Positions 11,681 through 24,389 are shown, numbered from the stretch's first letter. The stretch is DNA of 64,000 nt from Lentinus brumalis (GCA_001792895.1 MARA01000001.1:2604001-2668000); one strand, 5' to 3'. Notes: generated by a model from the letters alone, not told the origin. Numbers and translations: made by a program.

Positions 11681-12088
11681 GCCTGGATCAATATGACTTG
11701 CGGGTTCGTTCGCCGTTGCCACGTACCGCCAACATCGACTCCGACCATGCTCAGCTGCCGTGAGTCTGCCGGGCTTGGCGGGGCCCGCCGCCGTGCGCTT
11801 TCGACATGTCTGCTGCTATGTCAGCGTTGGAAGTTCACCGATGAAGTCACCTGGCCTGAAATGGTCAACAGTGGAACAGCCCGGAGTGGATCGGCGGGCG
11901 GGCGGGGAACTGGAGGTGAGTACTACATACCATCACATGCGCGACGAGGCCTGACGCGCCGATGTCTCCAGGCTTGATTCCCGCAGTACCCGTGAGTATG
12001 CGCTCGCAACTTCTCAGAGACAAAGGCCTTTGTTTCAAGACGGTGTTTGTGAGCGAGCCACTCAGTGTGCGGGGCGTAGTATCGAACC
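11681..12088. other. Intergenic, no gene seen
   Basis: No supported exon. Short frames on both strands lack splice continuity. Confidence 0.45.
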
Positions 12089-13397
12089 ATGTCTACACAA
12101 GCCGCTGACCTTGATATAACGCTCGAAATTCCACCCGCCGATGCGATTGCATACGTCCAGGGGCTTGAGGCCGAGATTGTCGCCATTGCTGACAATTCTA
12201 GGAAGGAACTCGAACGGTGCGCCTGCCATTTCTTTGAGCTCAGGTAGTCACTCATCGTCGCCGCGGTAGGTTCCTAGCACCCGACGGAGCTGGATTCAAG
12301 ATAGACTCACTAGAACAGGCTGTAGAGGATCGGTTTAGAAAGATCAATGAAGACTATCGTCTTGGGGCGCGTACCGACATTCGACGAGACGCGGGGACGT
12401 TCCGGCGCCGCGTTATAACCTCGCTGACGAACCACATCGTCGACCTCTCCATCCAATATCAGGATTACAAGAACCGTGTCAAAGGGGTAACTGCTCACCC
12501 GGTTCGACGCAGTAGATCTCGGCTGACCATCTCGTCAGGTCAAGATGATCTTCGAGCGCATGGCCGGCTTTGGCGATAATTGTGCGCGAAGTGAGCGTCG
12601 CATCGCAGACTTTCAGGCTTCTCTTGATGGCATGCAAGAGCTATTGCGGAGAGTCACGTCAGTCAACGATTCGTACGGTGACGCCTTGCGAATTATGGCG
12701 CTCGACAGGGTGCGCCACAACAAGCATCTTTACAGACTGAGCTGACCCAGTGTTCCAGACCGATTTCATGTTAGCCACGGAGAGCTTATCCCGCCTGCCC
12801 GCTCTCAAGAAACTTTTGGTCTCGTGTTCTCCTCACGTCGATGTTCTTCGTGAGACCTTCCTCCGCTGCACCTATGTGCTCGAACGCGCTTCAACGATTT
12901 CGGCTTTGGCGATAGAGATGTTCCTTCTATGCGAGACCGCCGACATAAGCGTGTCTCAGGACCTTCTCGATGTCGCCTCGTCAGAGCTGAAGGAGCTCAA
13001 GGGCAGCATTTGCGATCAGGCAGAGCAATCTCACATCGCCTTGGGTGAGCTTAAGGTATGCGATGATCGATCGTCGTTATTGACGAAACACTGACATTGA
13101 CTCGAGGCCATGCAGGATAAGTTTCGCGTACCAGCAAATCTGAATTCTACAAAGCGGTTTCTGCACGGCAGAGCCCTTTCGGTAGACAAGCTGCTGACAT
13201 GTCGCGTCGAATTCCTGGCCACCCTGGAGGCAATCTCTGCAGCTCGCAAGGTAGCGCGTTTAATTAAAACATCTTCGAGCGAATTCTAATGGACAATCAT
13301 CCAGGAATACACGGTGTTTCACGTCGAGCTTGAGGAGACGGAGGAGATGGTCGCCAGTGGGGCAGCGTCAGTAGCTCGGCAACAAATCAGCCAATGA
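12089..13397 (+). CDS. Coiled-coil protein, unrecognised
   Basis: Six exons (12089-12216, 12270-12486, 12539-12709, 12759-13055, 13116-13250 and 13305-13397) give 346 aa with all phases consistent. The product is nearly all alpha-helical and charged. Segments such as EAVEDRFRKINEDYRLGAR, FERMAGFGDNCARSERRIADF and LLDVASSELKELKGSICDQA carry heptad patterns, and there is no hydrophobic membrane segment. In gene neighbourhood and style it resembles the larger coiled-coil gene at 17875-19979, although direct homology is not shown. A slightly earlier acceptor at 13106 would add three residues to exon 5. No function assigned. Confidence 0.7.
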
Positions 13398-14368
13398 TGA
13401 ACAGCTTCGTATCGCACGCTGTTATGTAGTTGCTGCTGTCACATCACTCTGCCATTCACGCGCGACCATGTGTCATGTAGACTGATGTACTTAGTTTGGC
13501 GGAAGGCGAGTCGGGACAGACGCGGCCACGTGACCTCGCCACGGGCGGGGAGCCGCAGATTTAGACTCAGTCATAGTAGCCTACATACTCCGCAAGTCGC
13601 CGCTCGTGCCTATAGTTGTCGCGCCGTCTATTTGCAGCGTTCCTCTCTCTGCTCGCACATCATGCGGCTTACCGCGGCGACGCTCCACACTACGCCGACC
13701 TACAGTACCCATGATAGTCACCTCGTCAAGCGTCAAGGCCCGCTGGTGTCTCTTCTCCGCCGCCTCCCCTGAGTCGAAGACCCGGACTCCTGCCCGCCGC
13801 TTGCCCTCTCAAGCCGTGCCGACGCTCTGAGTATTTGACTCTCATACGCGTGAACTTCGGTGGAGGGTTTGGTGAAGAGATGAGGTTGGCGTGGTAGAAG
13901 ACGCCTTGTAGGGGCGCTCTCGTACCGTACAACCCAGGGTGAGTCACCCTCATTCACTTATTGGACTTCCGTTCTTGAGCACCGTCATTGCTACGACAGT
14001 ACTCCTCAACTTCTACTCAGCTTCTATGTGCGCGTCGTTCGCTCGCTCACGCTCGTCCCCGGTCTCTCCCTCTCGTTTCGCGCTGCTCTCCTCCCCTCTG
14101 CACTGCTCCTCGTGGTGCTCCTCTGCCCTCCGTGCTGCTCCCCTCTTCTTCGTGCTGCTCCCCTCCCACTGTACTGCTTGCCATCACTCCGCGCTGCTCG
14201 CCTGCCTCTTCGTCAAACCATGCCGCCCGCGTGAGGCGCGATTCATCACATGATCGTGTTCCATCACGTTCGTCCGCTGCTCTCTTTGTGCAAGTTATCG
14301 TCTTTGTGCTGCTGAGTGCGATATGAAGCCCTCGAAGGTGCGGGACCTTCCTACATCCTACGTCCATC
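13398..14368. other. Intergenic with degenerate pyrimidine repeat
   Basis: No gene found. From about 14080 to 14215 there is an imperfect tandem of CTGCTCCCCTC/CGTGCTGCTC-type units of 15-25 bp, similar in flavour to the array at 24.39-24.80 kb. Confidence 0.5.
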
Positions 14369-15706
14369 ATGTCCACCCCCGAAGTACTGGTCTACTGCGG
14401 GGTGTTCGCCCTTGCGGCTTTTGCGCTGCATCTCGCCTCATCGCACATCCACCGCGCACGTAATCCAACCCCTCGCCGACGTCGAGCTCGACAAAACCCA
14501 CCTCAGGCTGCGGCCGGGGGTGGCGCACAGCCAGGACCGGTTGTGCAACCCCGCCGCAAGGTTGTCCAACGTACCCTGAGCCGCCTGAATGACTCTGACA
14601 TCGAGTACTTACCGTGAGTTCCACACCATGTCTCTTTCTTTGTGCAAGACCTTCTCATCTTGAAACGCAGGAACGGTCCCGCCCCAGAGCCGGTTACGAT
14701 GGCAGGGCCGTCTCGCGAAGGATTGCATTCTAACGCTCGCGCTTGCTCTCGGTCCTTTGCCCCGCCAGTGGCTGGCCCATCAGGTGTGCGTGGCGGGACA
14801 CCTCCTCGCCACTTCGAAGCTTTGGGACACTTCATCGCGGAAGTTAGTGCCAGAGCTGGATCACCGCTCGCCATGGCTATCGCCTTCGATGTCCCCGCCT
14901 CTTCCGCTGACGTGGCTTTGGCGCAGGATGCTCCCGCCTCCCCCTCGGTCAAGCCATCGAACGCCCTGCCAGACCTTCCCCTCGCTCCGCCGGTGCGCGC
15001 TCCATCAGTGGGCCCATCGTCTGCCGCTAGGGTCATGCATGCTCCTCTACTTCCTGCGGAGCCCAGTGCTCCATCGGACGGTCCTTCGTCTGTCTCCCAA
15101 GCCATCCAGCCTCGTCTCGCCTCGGTGGAGCCCGATGCCCTGTCGGCCGGCCGTTCTTCTGTCGCTGTCGCCGTTCCGCACTCGCGTCCAACGATCGTGG
15201 GTGCTGCCTCCCGTCGTGGCTAGACGCGCACTAACTATGGGTCTTTCTGTTGACAGGAAGGGTCGCCAATCACTAGGACGGAGCGAAAGTTCACTCCAAA
15301 GCCAAAGGCTAACGAATCACCTCAGCAGGTCATCACGCCGTTCTGGTCACCTCAGGTGCCTGGCGAGTATCCCATCCAATCTCCGCCCGACCTGACCGGA
15401 GATGGGGAGCTTGTGCTCGGGGATGTCTTTTTCTACCCGATGGAGCAACGCTATCAACTCTGGCTCTGGACGTCGGACGATGACGGCGCAGTGCGGTGGG
15501 TGGCTGTTCGGTACGGGTACCCCCGCGACGACGGTCGTCGTCTGATCGTCACACCCTGCACGCGCAAGCCCGGGTGGGTTTCGAAAGAAACGTGGAACGG
15601 TATGGACCATCGTGAGTGCACATCCCATTTCTATGTTCAACGTTTTAACATGTCCCCAGGTGCCGCCTTGTGGGACGCGTATGACGACGTGCACGATGTC
15701 GCGTAG
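14369..15706 (+). CDS. Membrane-anchored protein, tandem paralogue A
   Basis: Exons 14369-14613, 14671-15196, 15257-15611 and 15660-15706 encode 390 aa. Residues about 5-25 form one membrane helix (VLVYCGVFALAAFALHLA) followed by a basic Arg-rich patch, so the bulk is probably cytosolic. A long Pro/Ser/Ala-rich linker with repeated PSSxA/PSVG-like phrases fills exon 2. The C-terminal ~110 residues form a compact domain: an acidic start (GDGELVLGDVFFYP), then QLWLWTSDDDGAVRWVAVRYGYP, GRRLIV and TRKPGWVSKETWNG. The same domain pattern ends the next gene (16249-17361), marking the two as tandem duplicates with conserved N-terminal TM, disordered linker and C-terminal module. The module is not a family recognised here. 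Confidence 0.75.
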
Positions 15707-16248
15707 AGGACGATTCGAACTCGTCACGCTTGCTCTTCCCACTCGCTCTTCTCTCACCACCCTGTTCTTCTTCGCTCACTTCCCACTTCCCTGTTCCACT
15801 TCTCTCTCTCCCTGTTTCTCTTATCTCATTGACTATGTCCTACGTACGCATACGATGGCTACAGGTTCGCGTAGCAGTCGGCCTGGCGGGGTACAGCACG
15901 CTTCGGCGCATAGCATCTTAGATTATTATTGTACAGCGGCTCTATCGCCTTAGTCTAAAACATCCTGTCGTTCTATCTCAACTCATCTAAAATCTTCGCG
16001 GCGGTGTGCATCCCACTCGGAGGAGGGCAAGTGCGCTACAGCCCATCATGCATCATGCTCGACTCGGACCGCTCGCCGACCCCGCTTATACTTCTCCTGG
16101 AGCTACTAGCGCCTAATAGGACAACCGCATTTCTGGCAACCAACACAATGCCTTTGGCCGCTGGTGTTCAGACATACGCGTTTGTGTTCCGCTGCACTAT
16201 GGCGGCGGCGGGGTCGCTCGCTCTTCTACATCTTGTCTACATCCTCCC
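15707..16248. other. Intergenic between tandem paralogues
   Basis: Pyrimidine-rich 3' region (CTTCTCTC/CTCACTTCC runs, 15720-15830), then sequence with no supported exon. Confidence 0.5.
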
Positions 16249-17361
16249 ATGTCCGCCACTCAAGGGATCGGTCTTCCGAGCCTGGTCTTGGCCGCCGCCA
16301 TTGCTTGCCTGGTAACGGCTCTACTCTTCAGACGTCGTACCGAGGGCTCTGCAAACACTCGTGTGCGCCGGACGCATACACTTGCGTACTCATACTCCGC
16401 GACCACCACGGCTCAACCGGATCATCCTACGTATCTTCAATTTCCAGCACCGCCGTTACGTCGCGTTGATGCGCGTGTCCGCCCTACCGTTTTGAGGGAC
16501 TTCGGAGATGAGTTAGCGGGATACCCCTCACGGTACGTCTGCATCTGCGCTGTATGCCTTCGAGATTGCCAAAGCAGACAAACATATGTAGCCGTCCGGG
16601 ACGCATCGCCGCGCCCCAAGTGCAGAATCCCCGAGGCCGCCACGTCTTGCAGATTGAGACTGTAGACCGCCGGAGCCATCCACCACTTCAAGCGGCTTTC
16701 GAGACTGCGGAGGCAGGTCCTTCGCGACAACGTCCCCCTCTGCATCCTGCGCGCGCGGAGTCTCCGGACCTCGAATACGCCGACCCGTCCTTCGTCCCGG
16801 AGTCACCGGCAAACACATCGAGCTCCGCCGGTACACGGTCGACTTCGAGAGCCCGCTCACCATCTCTGTCGTCGTTGTCTTCATTGTCGGATGAAGACGG
16901 CCAAGAGCCGGGCCCTCGTCCACTTACCGCATCGCGCAGTGATGCCTCCATTAATGTACGTCATATCTTACTTCAAGTTTGCACCTGGGTATCCTGCTGA
17001 CACGGTGCAGGAGGGCGATTACCTGGAACGGCAAGATCGCACTCAATCAGCGTCTGAGGGCGGACTAATTCTCTACTGGTTTGAGACAGATTCGCTGGAA
17101 GCCCGCCCGCATCCGCCGGACCTCTCGCGCCGTCCAGATCTTGCGGAGAACGATCTTTTCATACATTCGTGGGGTTCACGGCGCGAGCATACTCAATACT
17201 GGGTCTGGGTACCCATCGAGGGTGTCTTACAATGGAAGCGGGTGAAGGTGGGGTTCAGGCGCCCTTCGGACGGACGAGTCCTCACCGAGACTGAGAAAAC
17301 TCGCAAACCCTCCTGGCTGGTGGAGAAGGGCTATAAGAAGCGAAGGCGCCAGAGTGAGTAA
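16249..17361 (+). CDS. Membrane-anchored protein, tandem paralogue B
   Basis: Exons 16249-16532, 16592-16955 and 17011-17361 encode 332 aa. The N-terminal helix (PSLVLAAAIACLVTALLF, residues about 9-27) is followed by Arg residues, then a Ser/Pro/Glu-rich linker (SRARSPSLSSLSSLSDEDG) and a C-terminal module. The module parallels paralogue A: DLAENDLFIHSW, YWVWVPIEGVLQWKRVKVGF, DGRVLTETEKTRKPSWLVEK and a terminal Lys/Arg cluster. Shared features are order, orientation, the TRKPxW motif and aromatic positions, although overall identity is low. This suggests an old tandem duplication. The terminal KKRRRQ could be a nuclear-localisation or membrane-proximal basic signal. Function unknown. Confidence 0.75.
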
Positions 17362-17874
17362 TATGTCGTGCTCAACACGGCCCTGTACTGAATCATACTC
17401 CATCAGACCGCCTCTGAAGACCCAGTCGGCGCTGGACGCGTCGACAGACACTAATAATTGCCAGCCTGCGCCTCAATGTCCCGCGCTGGTCATCGAGGAC
17501 CTTGAGGTCGCAGCGAACATCTCCAGCAGTCTCTTCCGTTCCGTTCCATTCCACTCTCCCACTCTGTTCCATTCCATTCCCCTTTACTCCCTTCTGCTCT
17601 CTTCCGTACCACGTCGAGCTACTGTGAATACTACTTACTTCACTTAACTAATACACACATTGTTGACTCAACCCAAGCTGGCGGAGGGGGAGTTTACCCA
17701 GAACACACGACTGCGAAAAAGGTTCCTAGCGTACGCGCGCCTGCATGCGGTTGGCGCCCAGCCACTCAAAGGCTGTGCTCCCAAGCCCGATCTGACAAAA
17801 GGCTCTTGTCTAACGTCGTCGCAAGCCACAGCGACACAACATGGCTTCCCTCTCTCATCCACACCTCATTCTCG
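17362..17874. other. Intergenic with TTCCATTCC runs
   Basis: At 17535-17600 short TTCCATTCC/CTCTTCC pyrimidine repeats occur. No gene is seen. Confidence 0.5.
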
Positions 17875-19979
17875 ATGGCGTCGCCTCGACTACATGTTCA
17901 GTCCGACGTCGTCACCGACGCTCTCGTGCCGACGGCAAGTGCGAGAGGCATCCTCGTCAATCTACGCCAGGACGAGCTGTCTCCGGAGACATATACCCGG
18001 CTTATGAAGCTTAGGTGTGTATGAAGACGCGACATTACTCTCGTATGGGTTCTGATGGGTGTTCAGAACACTGGACTTATCCAAGGCCGACATCGCACAC
18101 CTGGAGCAAGAGTACGCGGATGCGTTGACCGAGTTGGAACACATTGAGTCAGTTCAGGCGGGGTTCATAAGGTCTATCTTCGACGTCAAGCGTACACAGG
18201 TATGTCGCATCTCAGGTATCTGGAGTACGTGACTACACATCTTTTGTAGAAAGCGCATGATGATCGCATGCAGAGCTTGGAAGAAGAGCTCGGTAAAGTA
18301 CGTGCCGAGATCCAGGATGTGACCCTCCCTATGAAGAAGGGTTATGCCGATGCTGAAGGTCAGAATAATCGTGCAGGCCGCGGCTGTATGAATCTCACAC
18401 ATGGTTGGTACGTCAGGTGCTCTTCGTAACGAGCGCAAGAGTTTGGCGGATTTCAAGGTCCATTGCGTAGAACGCCTAGACGGACTTCAAACTGCCTTGT
18501 CCAAGGTCGAGCGTACGGTTACCGTTCTACATTCGCAATGGAAGCAAGATCGACGGGAACTGGATGTGCTCAGTAAGCAAATTGCCCCAACTGAAGAATT
18601 GTCAGCATCTCTCGCCGTTCGCATGCGGCAGATGGAAGAGAAGGAGGAGAACATATGGGGTCTCATGAAGGGTATGAGGGAAGACTTGCACGAAATCCAG
18701 AGGTGCACGCATTGCGAGGACGGGGGCCACGGTGTGTTACTCGCATATCATACTTGGTCAGGGACCCTGAATGCATATGCAATATAGACCTCAATTCTCT
18801 CGCTGAGGAGCTCTCGGTGAAGTGTCAACTCGAAGACGACAGTTCGTCTCGTCTTACGGTTGCTGCGCTTGACAGAGACAACGCGGGGTGGTGGGACTAT
18901 CGTGGCGAGGGGGAATCTGATCGCGTAAGTCCATCGTGACTATCTCAAGCTGTTGACCCTGTGATTGAGTTGGCGTCAGTCTTCTGTATTGAGCGACAGT
19001 AACCTGCAGCAGTTATCTGACGAGCTGGGTGACCTCAGCGCCACATCATCTGACGTCCATGCTCGTTCGAGTCCCACTCCGCTCCATTCGCCTTTGCTCC
19101 TCTCGGATTTGTTCATGGTCCGATCGCGTGTCGGCGACGAACAGGACCATCCAAAGACCACGGACGTTCAGAATGTGGAGCCTTCGTTTCTGCCACCCTC
19201 CGATCGACCTTCACTCGCCGAAGATTGTGATCTCGCATTGTCGGCCCACGTCCAGCAGCATCCGTGCGCCGGAGACTCGGAAAGCAGCCCCAGAAGGGCG
19301 GCCGTTACCGTACCAAGCTCACAATGTCCACCTTCGGAACAGCGGCAGTCAGACACCGCAGGACGTGATGCGGTCATCTGCATGGACTCGAGGGCGTTGG
19401 ACGTGGATGAGGAACAGCGGCAAGCAGCGGACGCCCAGAATACACGGACTTCATCCCTGCGATCTTCTGGTCACCCTACACCCACCTCAGACCTGCAAGA
19501 ACCCGCGTGTAGCGACGCCGAGCAGGTGCAGCTTGAGCTCCAGATCGAGAGCAAGTTGTTGTCCGACTCGCAGTTGTTGTCCGACTCGCAGCGGCCCGCG
19601 GACTCGCAGCGGCCGGCAGACTCGCACCAGCAGACGTGTACTGTCGTGCGACCGATCATCAGGTGCACGCCCACACGAATTGACCTACGTGTATACCGTG
19701 TCGGCTTGGTACGTCCTCACACTGGCATATATGACCTGTAGTTGCAGAACTGATGGACCCTATATACAGTTTTTCGTTCAGGAACTCGCGACGTCGCTTT
19801 TGCCATTGGTGCGACCCCTTCATAACATTCACCCCTCCCTGCCGCTCATCGTTGGCCTGCTATCTGTCGTCTGCGCCACGTGTCTCGCTGTCCGAGGTTG
19901 GCAATATGCTGTTTCTGTAATTATGCGACCGCCGCCGGAGCATCCAGTCTGGGAGTGGGCTTGCCGCCAGACTCGGTAA
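17875..19979 (+). CDS. Long coiled-coil protein with C-terminal membrane helix
   Basis: Seven exons (17875-18014, 18067-18199, 18250-18358, 18417-18731, 18788-18924, 18980-19708 and 19770-19979) give 590 aa, all phases consistent. The first half is strongly coiled coil (LEQEYADALTELEHIESV, LEEELGKVRAEIQDV, RQMEEKEENIWGLMKGMRE). The middle is Ser/Pro/Gln-rich and disordered, with short repeats of LLSDSQ and RPADSQ. The last exon encodes a hydrophobic helix (PLIVGLLSVVCATCLAVRG) about 40 residues from the C-terminus, implying a tail-anchored protein with a cytosolic coiled coil. Tether or organelle-contact roles are typical of such architecture, but no family is recognised. Ends only 232 bp before the Tnp2 gene. 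Confidence 0.75.
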
Positions 19980-20126
19980 CAGTCTCAGCCGTCTTTCTAT
20001 CATATGTTATCCATCCCTACATAACTTTTATCTATGATGTCTATTGATCTCTCATCAGATGCTGTGATGGTGATGTTTGCCGCGGTGCACCGGAAGTTTT
20101 AGCGTCCAGGGTCTGAACTACCACCG

Positions 20127-20208
20127 CTCGCCCCATCTCGCCCCATCTCCCGCGCCATCTTGCCCCATCTCGCCCCATCTCCCCCGCCCTCTTGCCCCGT
20201 CTCCCTCT
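20127..20208 (+). repeat. GCCCCATCTC tandem repeat
   Basis: About eight imperfect 9-11 bp units of the form CGCCCCATCTC lie immediately upstream of the Tnp2 start codon at 20212. They may be part of the element's 5' subterminal region or promoter. Confidence 0.7.
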
Positions 20209-20211
20209 CTT

Positions 20212-23200
20212 ATGCGACCCAAAGTTCTCTGCACATGCAAGAAATGCTGTCGCCACATCTTTGTCAACGATGGCGAGGAGGTTCAAGGACGGCTGTTGAC
20301 CACGAGGATCAAGAAAAAGCACCTTGAGAGGGAGGGAGGGTTCGACGGCTCCGAAACAGAGTCGGCAGATGACGCGGTGTCGAGTTCGATTTTGCTCAGA
20401 TCTGCTGGCCCACCAGTCTCGCGTCGAGGCTCGACGATACTTCCCGTGCGTCGTGCGGATTCTGAACTTGAGGTTCTTCCCCCGCGTCGACCAGAGGACG
20501 ATACGGTGCGTTGTAGTAGTTCATCTCGCACAGTTTTGAGCTGACCAGCACTCAAGGTCACGCCTGCACCACAACCCGCAAGGCCCACGCAGTTGATGTC
20601 AGATATGCCTAGTGTACGTCCCCTTGTCAATTTGAGCGAAACTTTTGTTCAGCGAGTTACCCAGATCTCCAAAGACCAGTTCGATTATTCCGTGGCCGTC
20701 CGTAAGAAGATACTGGGCGACACGGAAAGCATGGTCGACCGGATGTGTCGCAGTGTACCGCAAGATATGAAGTTGACCTTCGCTTCGAAACCTCGCACAG
20801 TCTCCGAAGAGGCTCCGGAGCCGCGAGAAGGTCCGTTTCTGACTCATTACACCTGGCTCGTCGGGCAGCGGCGTTACTTGGAGCAGCAAATCGAACCTCT
20901 CGGTCATCACGAGATGGATCAACGTCGACTGGCTCTGATACGGAAGATCGACGCAGAAATCGCTCGGCTGGACAGGATGAAGAAGAAGGCGTGGAGCAAA
21001 CGCGTTGCGGAGGAGCTCATACGTGCTCGGATGGGAGGGGATACTGGCCAGGGCCCGGTTGTGGTCAAATGCAGTACGTACTCGCCTTCATCTGTCGAGT
21101 GCGACTACTCACCTCAACCAAGGCGAATCGTTCCTGGAGAACAGAGCACGTTACAAGTCCATGCAGCCCTTCGTCGTCGCCGCCCTCGTCATGACGACGG
21201 TCCTGCACTCCGTAGCTTCCGTCTCTCGTGCATACGGCCAGTACATCCTCGCTACCTTGGAGGCTATTCTCTTCGGAGCGTTCGTCTGGTGCAACGCTCA
21301 GGGTGGTACTGTTCGCCCTGAACTCACGCCTCATCAGACAGGATTGCTCGAGAGTCTGCCCGCGGACGTCAGGACGGCAGTGGCATGGCTAGGGCTCGAA
21401 ACCGACATCGTTCGCCATGCGTGTTGCAATACCTGCTTCGCTACATACGCTCCTGACCCTTCCCGCCCCGACGACCCGTATCCCCACACCTGTACTTTCA
21501 AGGAGACAGACAAGCCAGTATGCGGTACACCTCTCGTTCGCAAGCAAGATCGTATGCCGAGACGCAAGAAGGGCCCCGTCACGTCCACATACGAGCCTAT
21601 CCTTATCTTTCCCTACCGGGCGGTCGAGTCCTATCTCCTTGACATGCTTTCCAGGCCGGGGCTCACAGGAGTTATGAAAGGTGCGTGGAAGAAACCCTCG
21701 AGAGGCCGCTGGAGCGACATCTTCCACGCACCCGCATTCCGCAACTTCCTCGGTCCTGATGGGAAGACTCCCTTCTCCACTCAACCAGACGGTTCCGTCC
21801 ACCTCGTGTTCAGCCTCTTCTTGGACTGGTTCAACCCGTTCAGCAACAAGAAGGCCGGTAAATCGCACTCAGTTGGCGCCATCTATATGGTATGCATGAA
21901 TCTCCCCATCGACATACGCTACAGAATGGAGAACATCTACCTTGTCGCTTTGATTCCGGGTCCCCACGAGCCACAACTGCACCGCATCAATCACTGCCTC
22001 CGACCTCTTATCGACGAGATGCTCGTCTTCTGGCATCGCGGTAAATTGTTCGAGATAGACGACCTCGTCACCGTGGTCCGCTCCGCCATCATACCCCTCG
22101 TCTGCGACCTTCCCGCTCTCCGCAAGGCTGCCGGTTTCGCGGGACACATGGCCAACTGCTTCTGTTCGTTCTGTGAACTTCACAAGAAGAACATCAACAA
22201 TCTGGATCGTTCGACGTGGACCCGTCTTAGCTGGGAAGAGCACCTCCATATCGCCACCCAATGGCGCGACGCTGCGACTGAGGCGGAGCGCGATACGATC
22301 TACAAGAAGCACGGCATTCGATGGAGTGAGCTTCTTCGGCTGCCATATTGGGATCCTTCGCAGTTTGCGGTCGTCGATGCCATGCACAACCTGTTCCTCG
22401 GGGAGCTTCGACATCACTGTAGAGAGGTATGGGGTCTCGACGTCAAAGACAAGAGCAGTGACTCCACCAAGGTGAGACCGCATAGTCCGGAAGAACAGCG
22501 GACCGAGCTCCAGCGTGTCTACGCTGCTCTAATCAAGAAGTCGGAGAGCGCCCTGAAGAAGATCCGGAAGGGCTACGTCGTGGCAGTCGCAGAGGTCAAC
22601 GGGATCCTTCCGCAGACAGGCAACTTCACGAAGGCGGCGTATATGACCGCTCTGATCCAATGGGTGGGTATCTCGCGCTCATCTCTGTTTCAACTTGGCT
22701 GATCGTGCCTGGACAGCGTAAGGCAGTCGCCGAGGGAGTTCCTATTCGTCTCCCCTCAGTGCTGGAAGAGGACACGACCGACTTCCACATAGCCAAGGGG
22801 CCTCACGACATCTCGAAGTATCGGGTTTTGGATCAAGCCACTATCGATCAGGTCCGCGCGGACATCGCTGCGACACACTTCCCGTCTTGGATGGAGCGAC
22901 CACCGAAGAATTTCGGAAGCCCCTCACACGGGAAGCTAAAGGCCGACCAGTGGAGGACGGTGTGCACGGTGAGCTTGGTGATCACTTTGTGTCGCCTGTG
23001 GGGAGGCCCAGGAGTAATCGAGAAGCACCGCCTCCTTCTCGAGAACTTCGTCTGTCTTGTCTGCGCTGTTGATCTCGCCACACGGCGAACCATGGACTCA
23101 AAGCGCATCTGCAAGTTCGACTCTTACATGATGCGATATCTGACTACTTTGCGCGAACTCTTCGGTCATCGTCTGGTTCCCAACCATCACCTGTCGCTCC

Positions 23201-24175
23201 ACTTGTGGGAGTGTCTCTCGTTATTCGGACCTGTCCATGCGTGGTGGGCGTTCCCCTTCGAGCGCTATAACGGAATAATTCAGAATCTGAACACGAACAG
23301 CCAGTCAGGTATGGTTCTCATGCTACATCCCGTGTTCGAATATTGACCTTCACGCGCTCAACAGACAAGATGCCTTTAACATTCATCCGTTACTTCTACA
23401 TAGGCGCAAACATCAGATGGCTAATGAACACCATCAAGTGGGCGACATGGGCGCCCTTCCAACGCATGGTGGCAGCGTACACCGCAGCGGTTTCGAGAAA
23501 GACAGCAGGGGGTATCCGTGTCGCTGACTACGTCCCGTTTGGGTCAGACGAGGAACCGTCTCGTCTCCCAGCCTACAACGAAGACGCCGAGGTGCAGCTC
23601 GCCGACAACGTTTACAACGATCTTTTCGGTCTAGTGACCAGTGCGGGAGCGAGGTTCGCATCTGCACGCGCTCCTGGCCGCCGTTCTTCCCATCCCATCC
23701 TGAACGACCGCGTCAACTTCATTAGAAGTGTCGACCGAGGGCCCATGACTTTTGCAACGCGTGACGCCGGGCTTCGCAACTCGTTTGTTCTCTTCGCGAC
23801 CGCGGGCGACCAAGCCGACGAAGTGTTCCCTCGTGCTGGACAGATATCGCAGATCTTCCTCCACGGACGTACAGTCGATGGCAATGCCGTCCAGGAGGTA
23901 TTCGTCCTCGTCGACGAGTACCAACCTCTTGCGGAGAACGATGCTGCCGCCGACCCCTTTCGACGTTTTCCCGACTTAGATACGAGGCTATTCTACGACT
24001 CTCGACCGTCCTCGCACCTCCTTCGATTGGGAGATATTCGATGTCACTTCGCCGCTCTTTTCTGCTCAATGCCTGGTATTCTGAAGCCCTGTGTCGTCGT
24101 ACGCTCCTTGAACAGAGTAAGCTAATCACACTAAGGCTCATCTGTACTCGAGCTGATGTTCGTCACCAGGATTGA
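20212..24175 (+). CDS. Tnp2-type (CACTA) transposase, intact frame
   Basis: Exons 20212-20505, 20557-21073, 21123-22663, 22717-23308, 23365-24116 and 24170-24175 make an uninterrupted 1,233-aa frame. The N-terminus has a short Cys/His cluster (CTCKKCCRH) followed by a TRIKKKHLER segment, then a helical region with two hydrophobic helices around 21170-21290. The catalytic core carries the Tnp2 landmarks: SVGAIYMVCMNLP, VCDLPALRKAAGF with CFCSFC, and the hallmark VDAMHNLFLGELRHHCR. Later come LHLWECLSLFGPVHAWWAFPFERYNG and a C-terminal domain ending with the two-residue exon Asp-stop. Such enzymes mobilise CACTA/En-Spm elements by cut and paste. The intact frame suggests recent activity or sequence constraint. 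Terminal CACTA repeats could not be found in the flanks. Codon bias matches the neighbouring genes. Confidence 0.85.
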
Positions 24176-24389
24176 CGCTATATCATCACCTGGTCCCTCC
24201 ACTTCGCAACCCGCCCAACTGCTCCCTTTCATTCGATTCCTTCCGTTTCCTTCTGCTACGAACAGGTCTCGCTCATGCCGTTGTCGTCCCATTCACGCCG
24301 TTCCCTCCCTTCTGCGTGTCCTCCATCGTCGTCGTAATCAGATTGAAGCCGCTCATCGCTTATCATCATTCCCATCCATAGTCGCTCCA
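24176..24389. other. Intergenic pyrimidine-rich flank of Tnp2 gene
   Basis: T/C-rich 3' flank, no gene seen. Confidence 0.4.
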
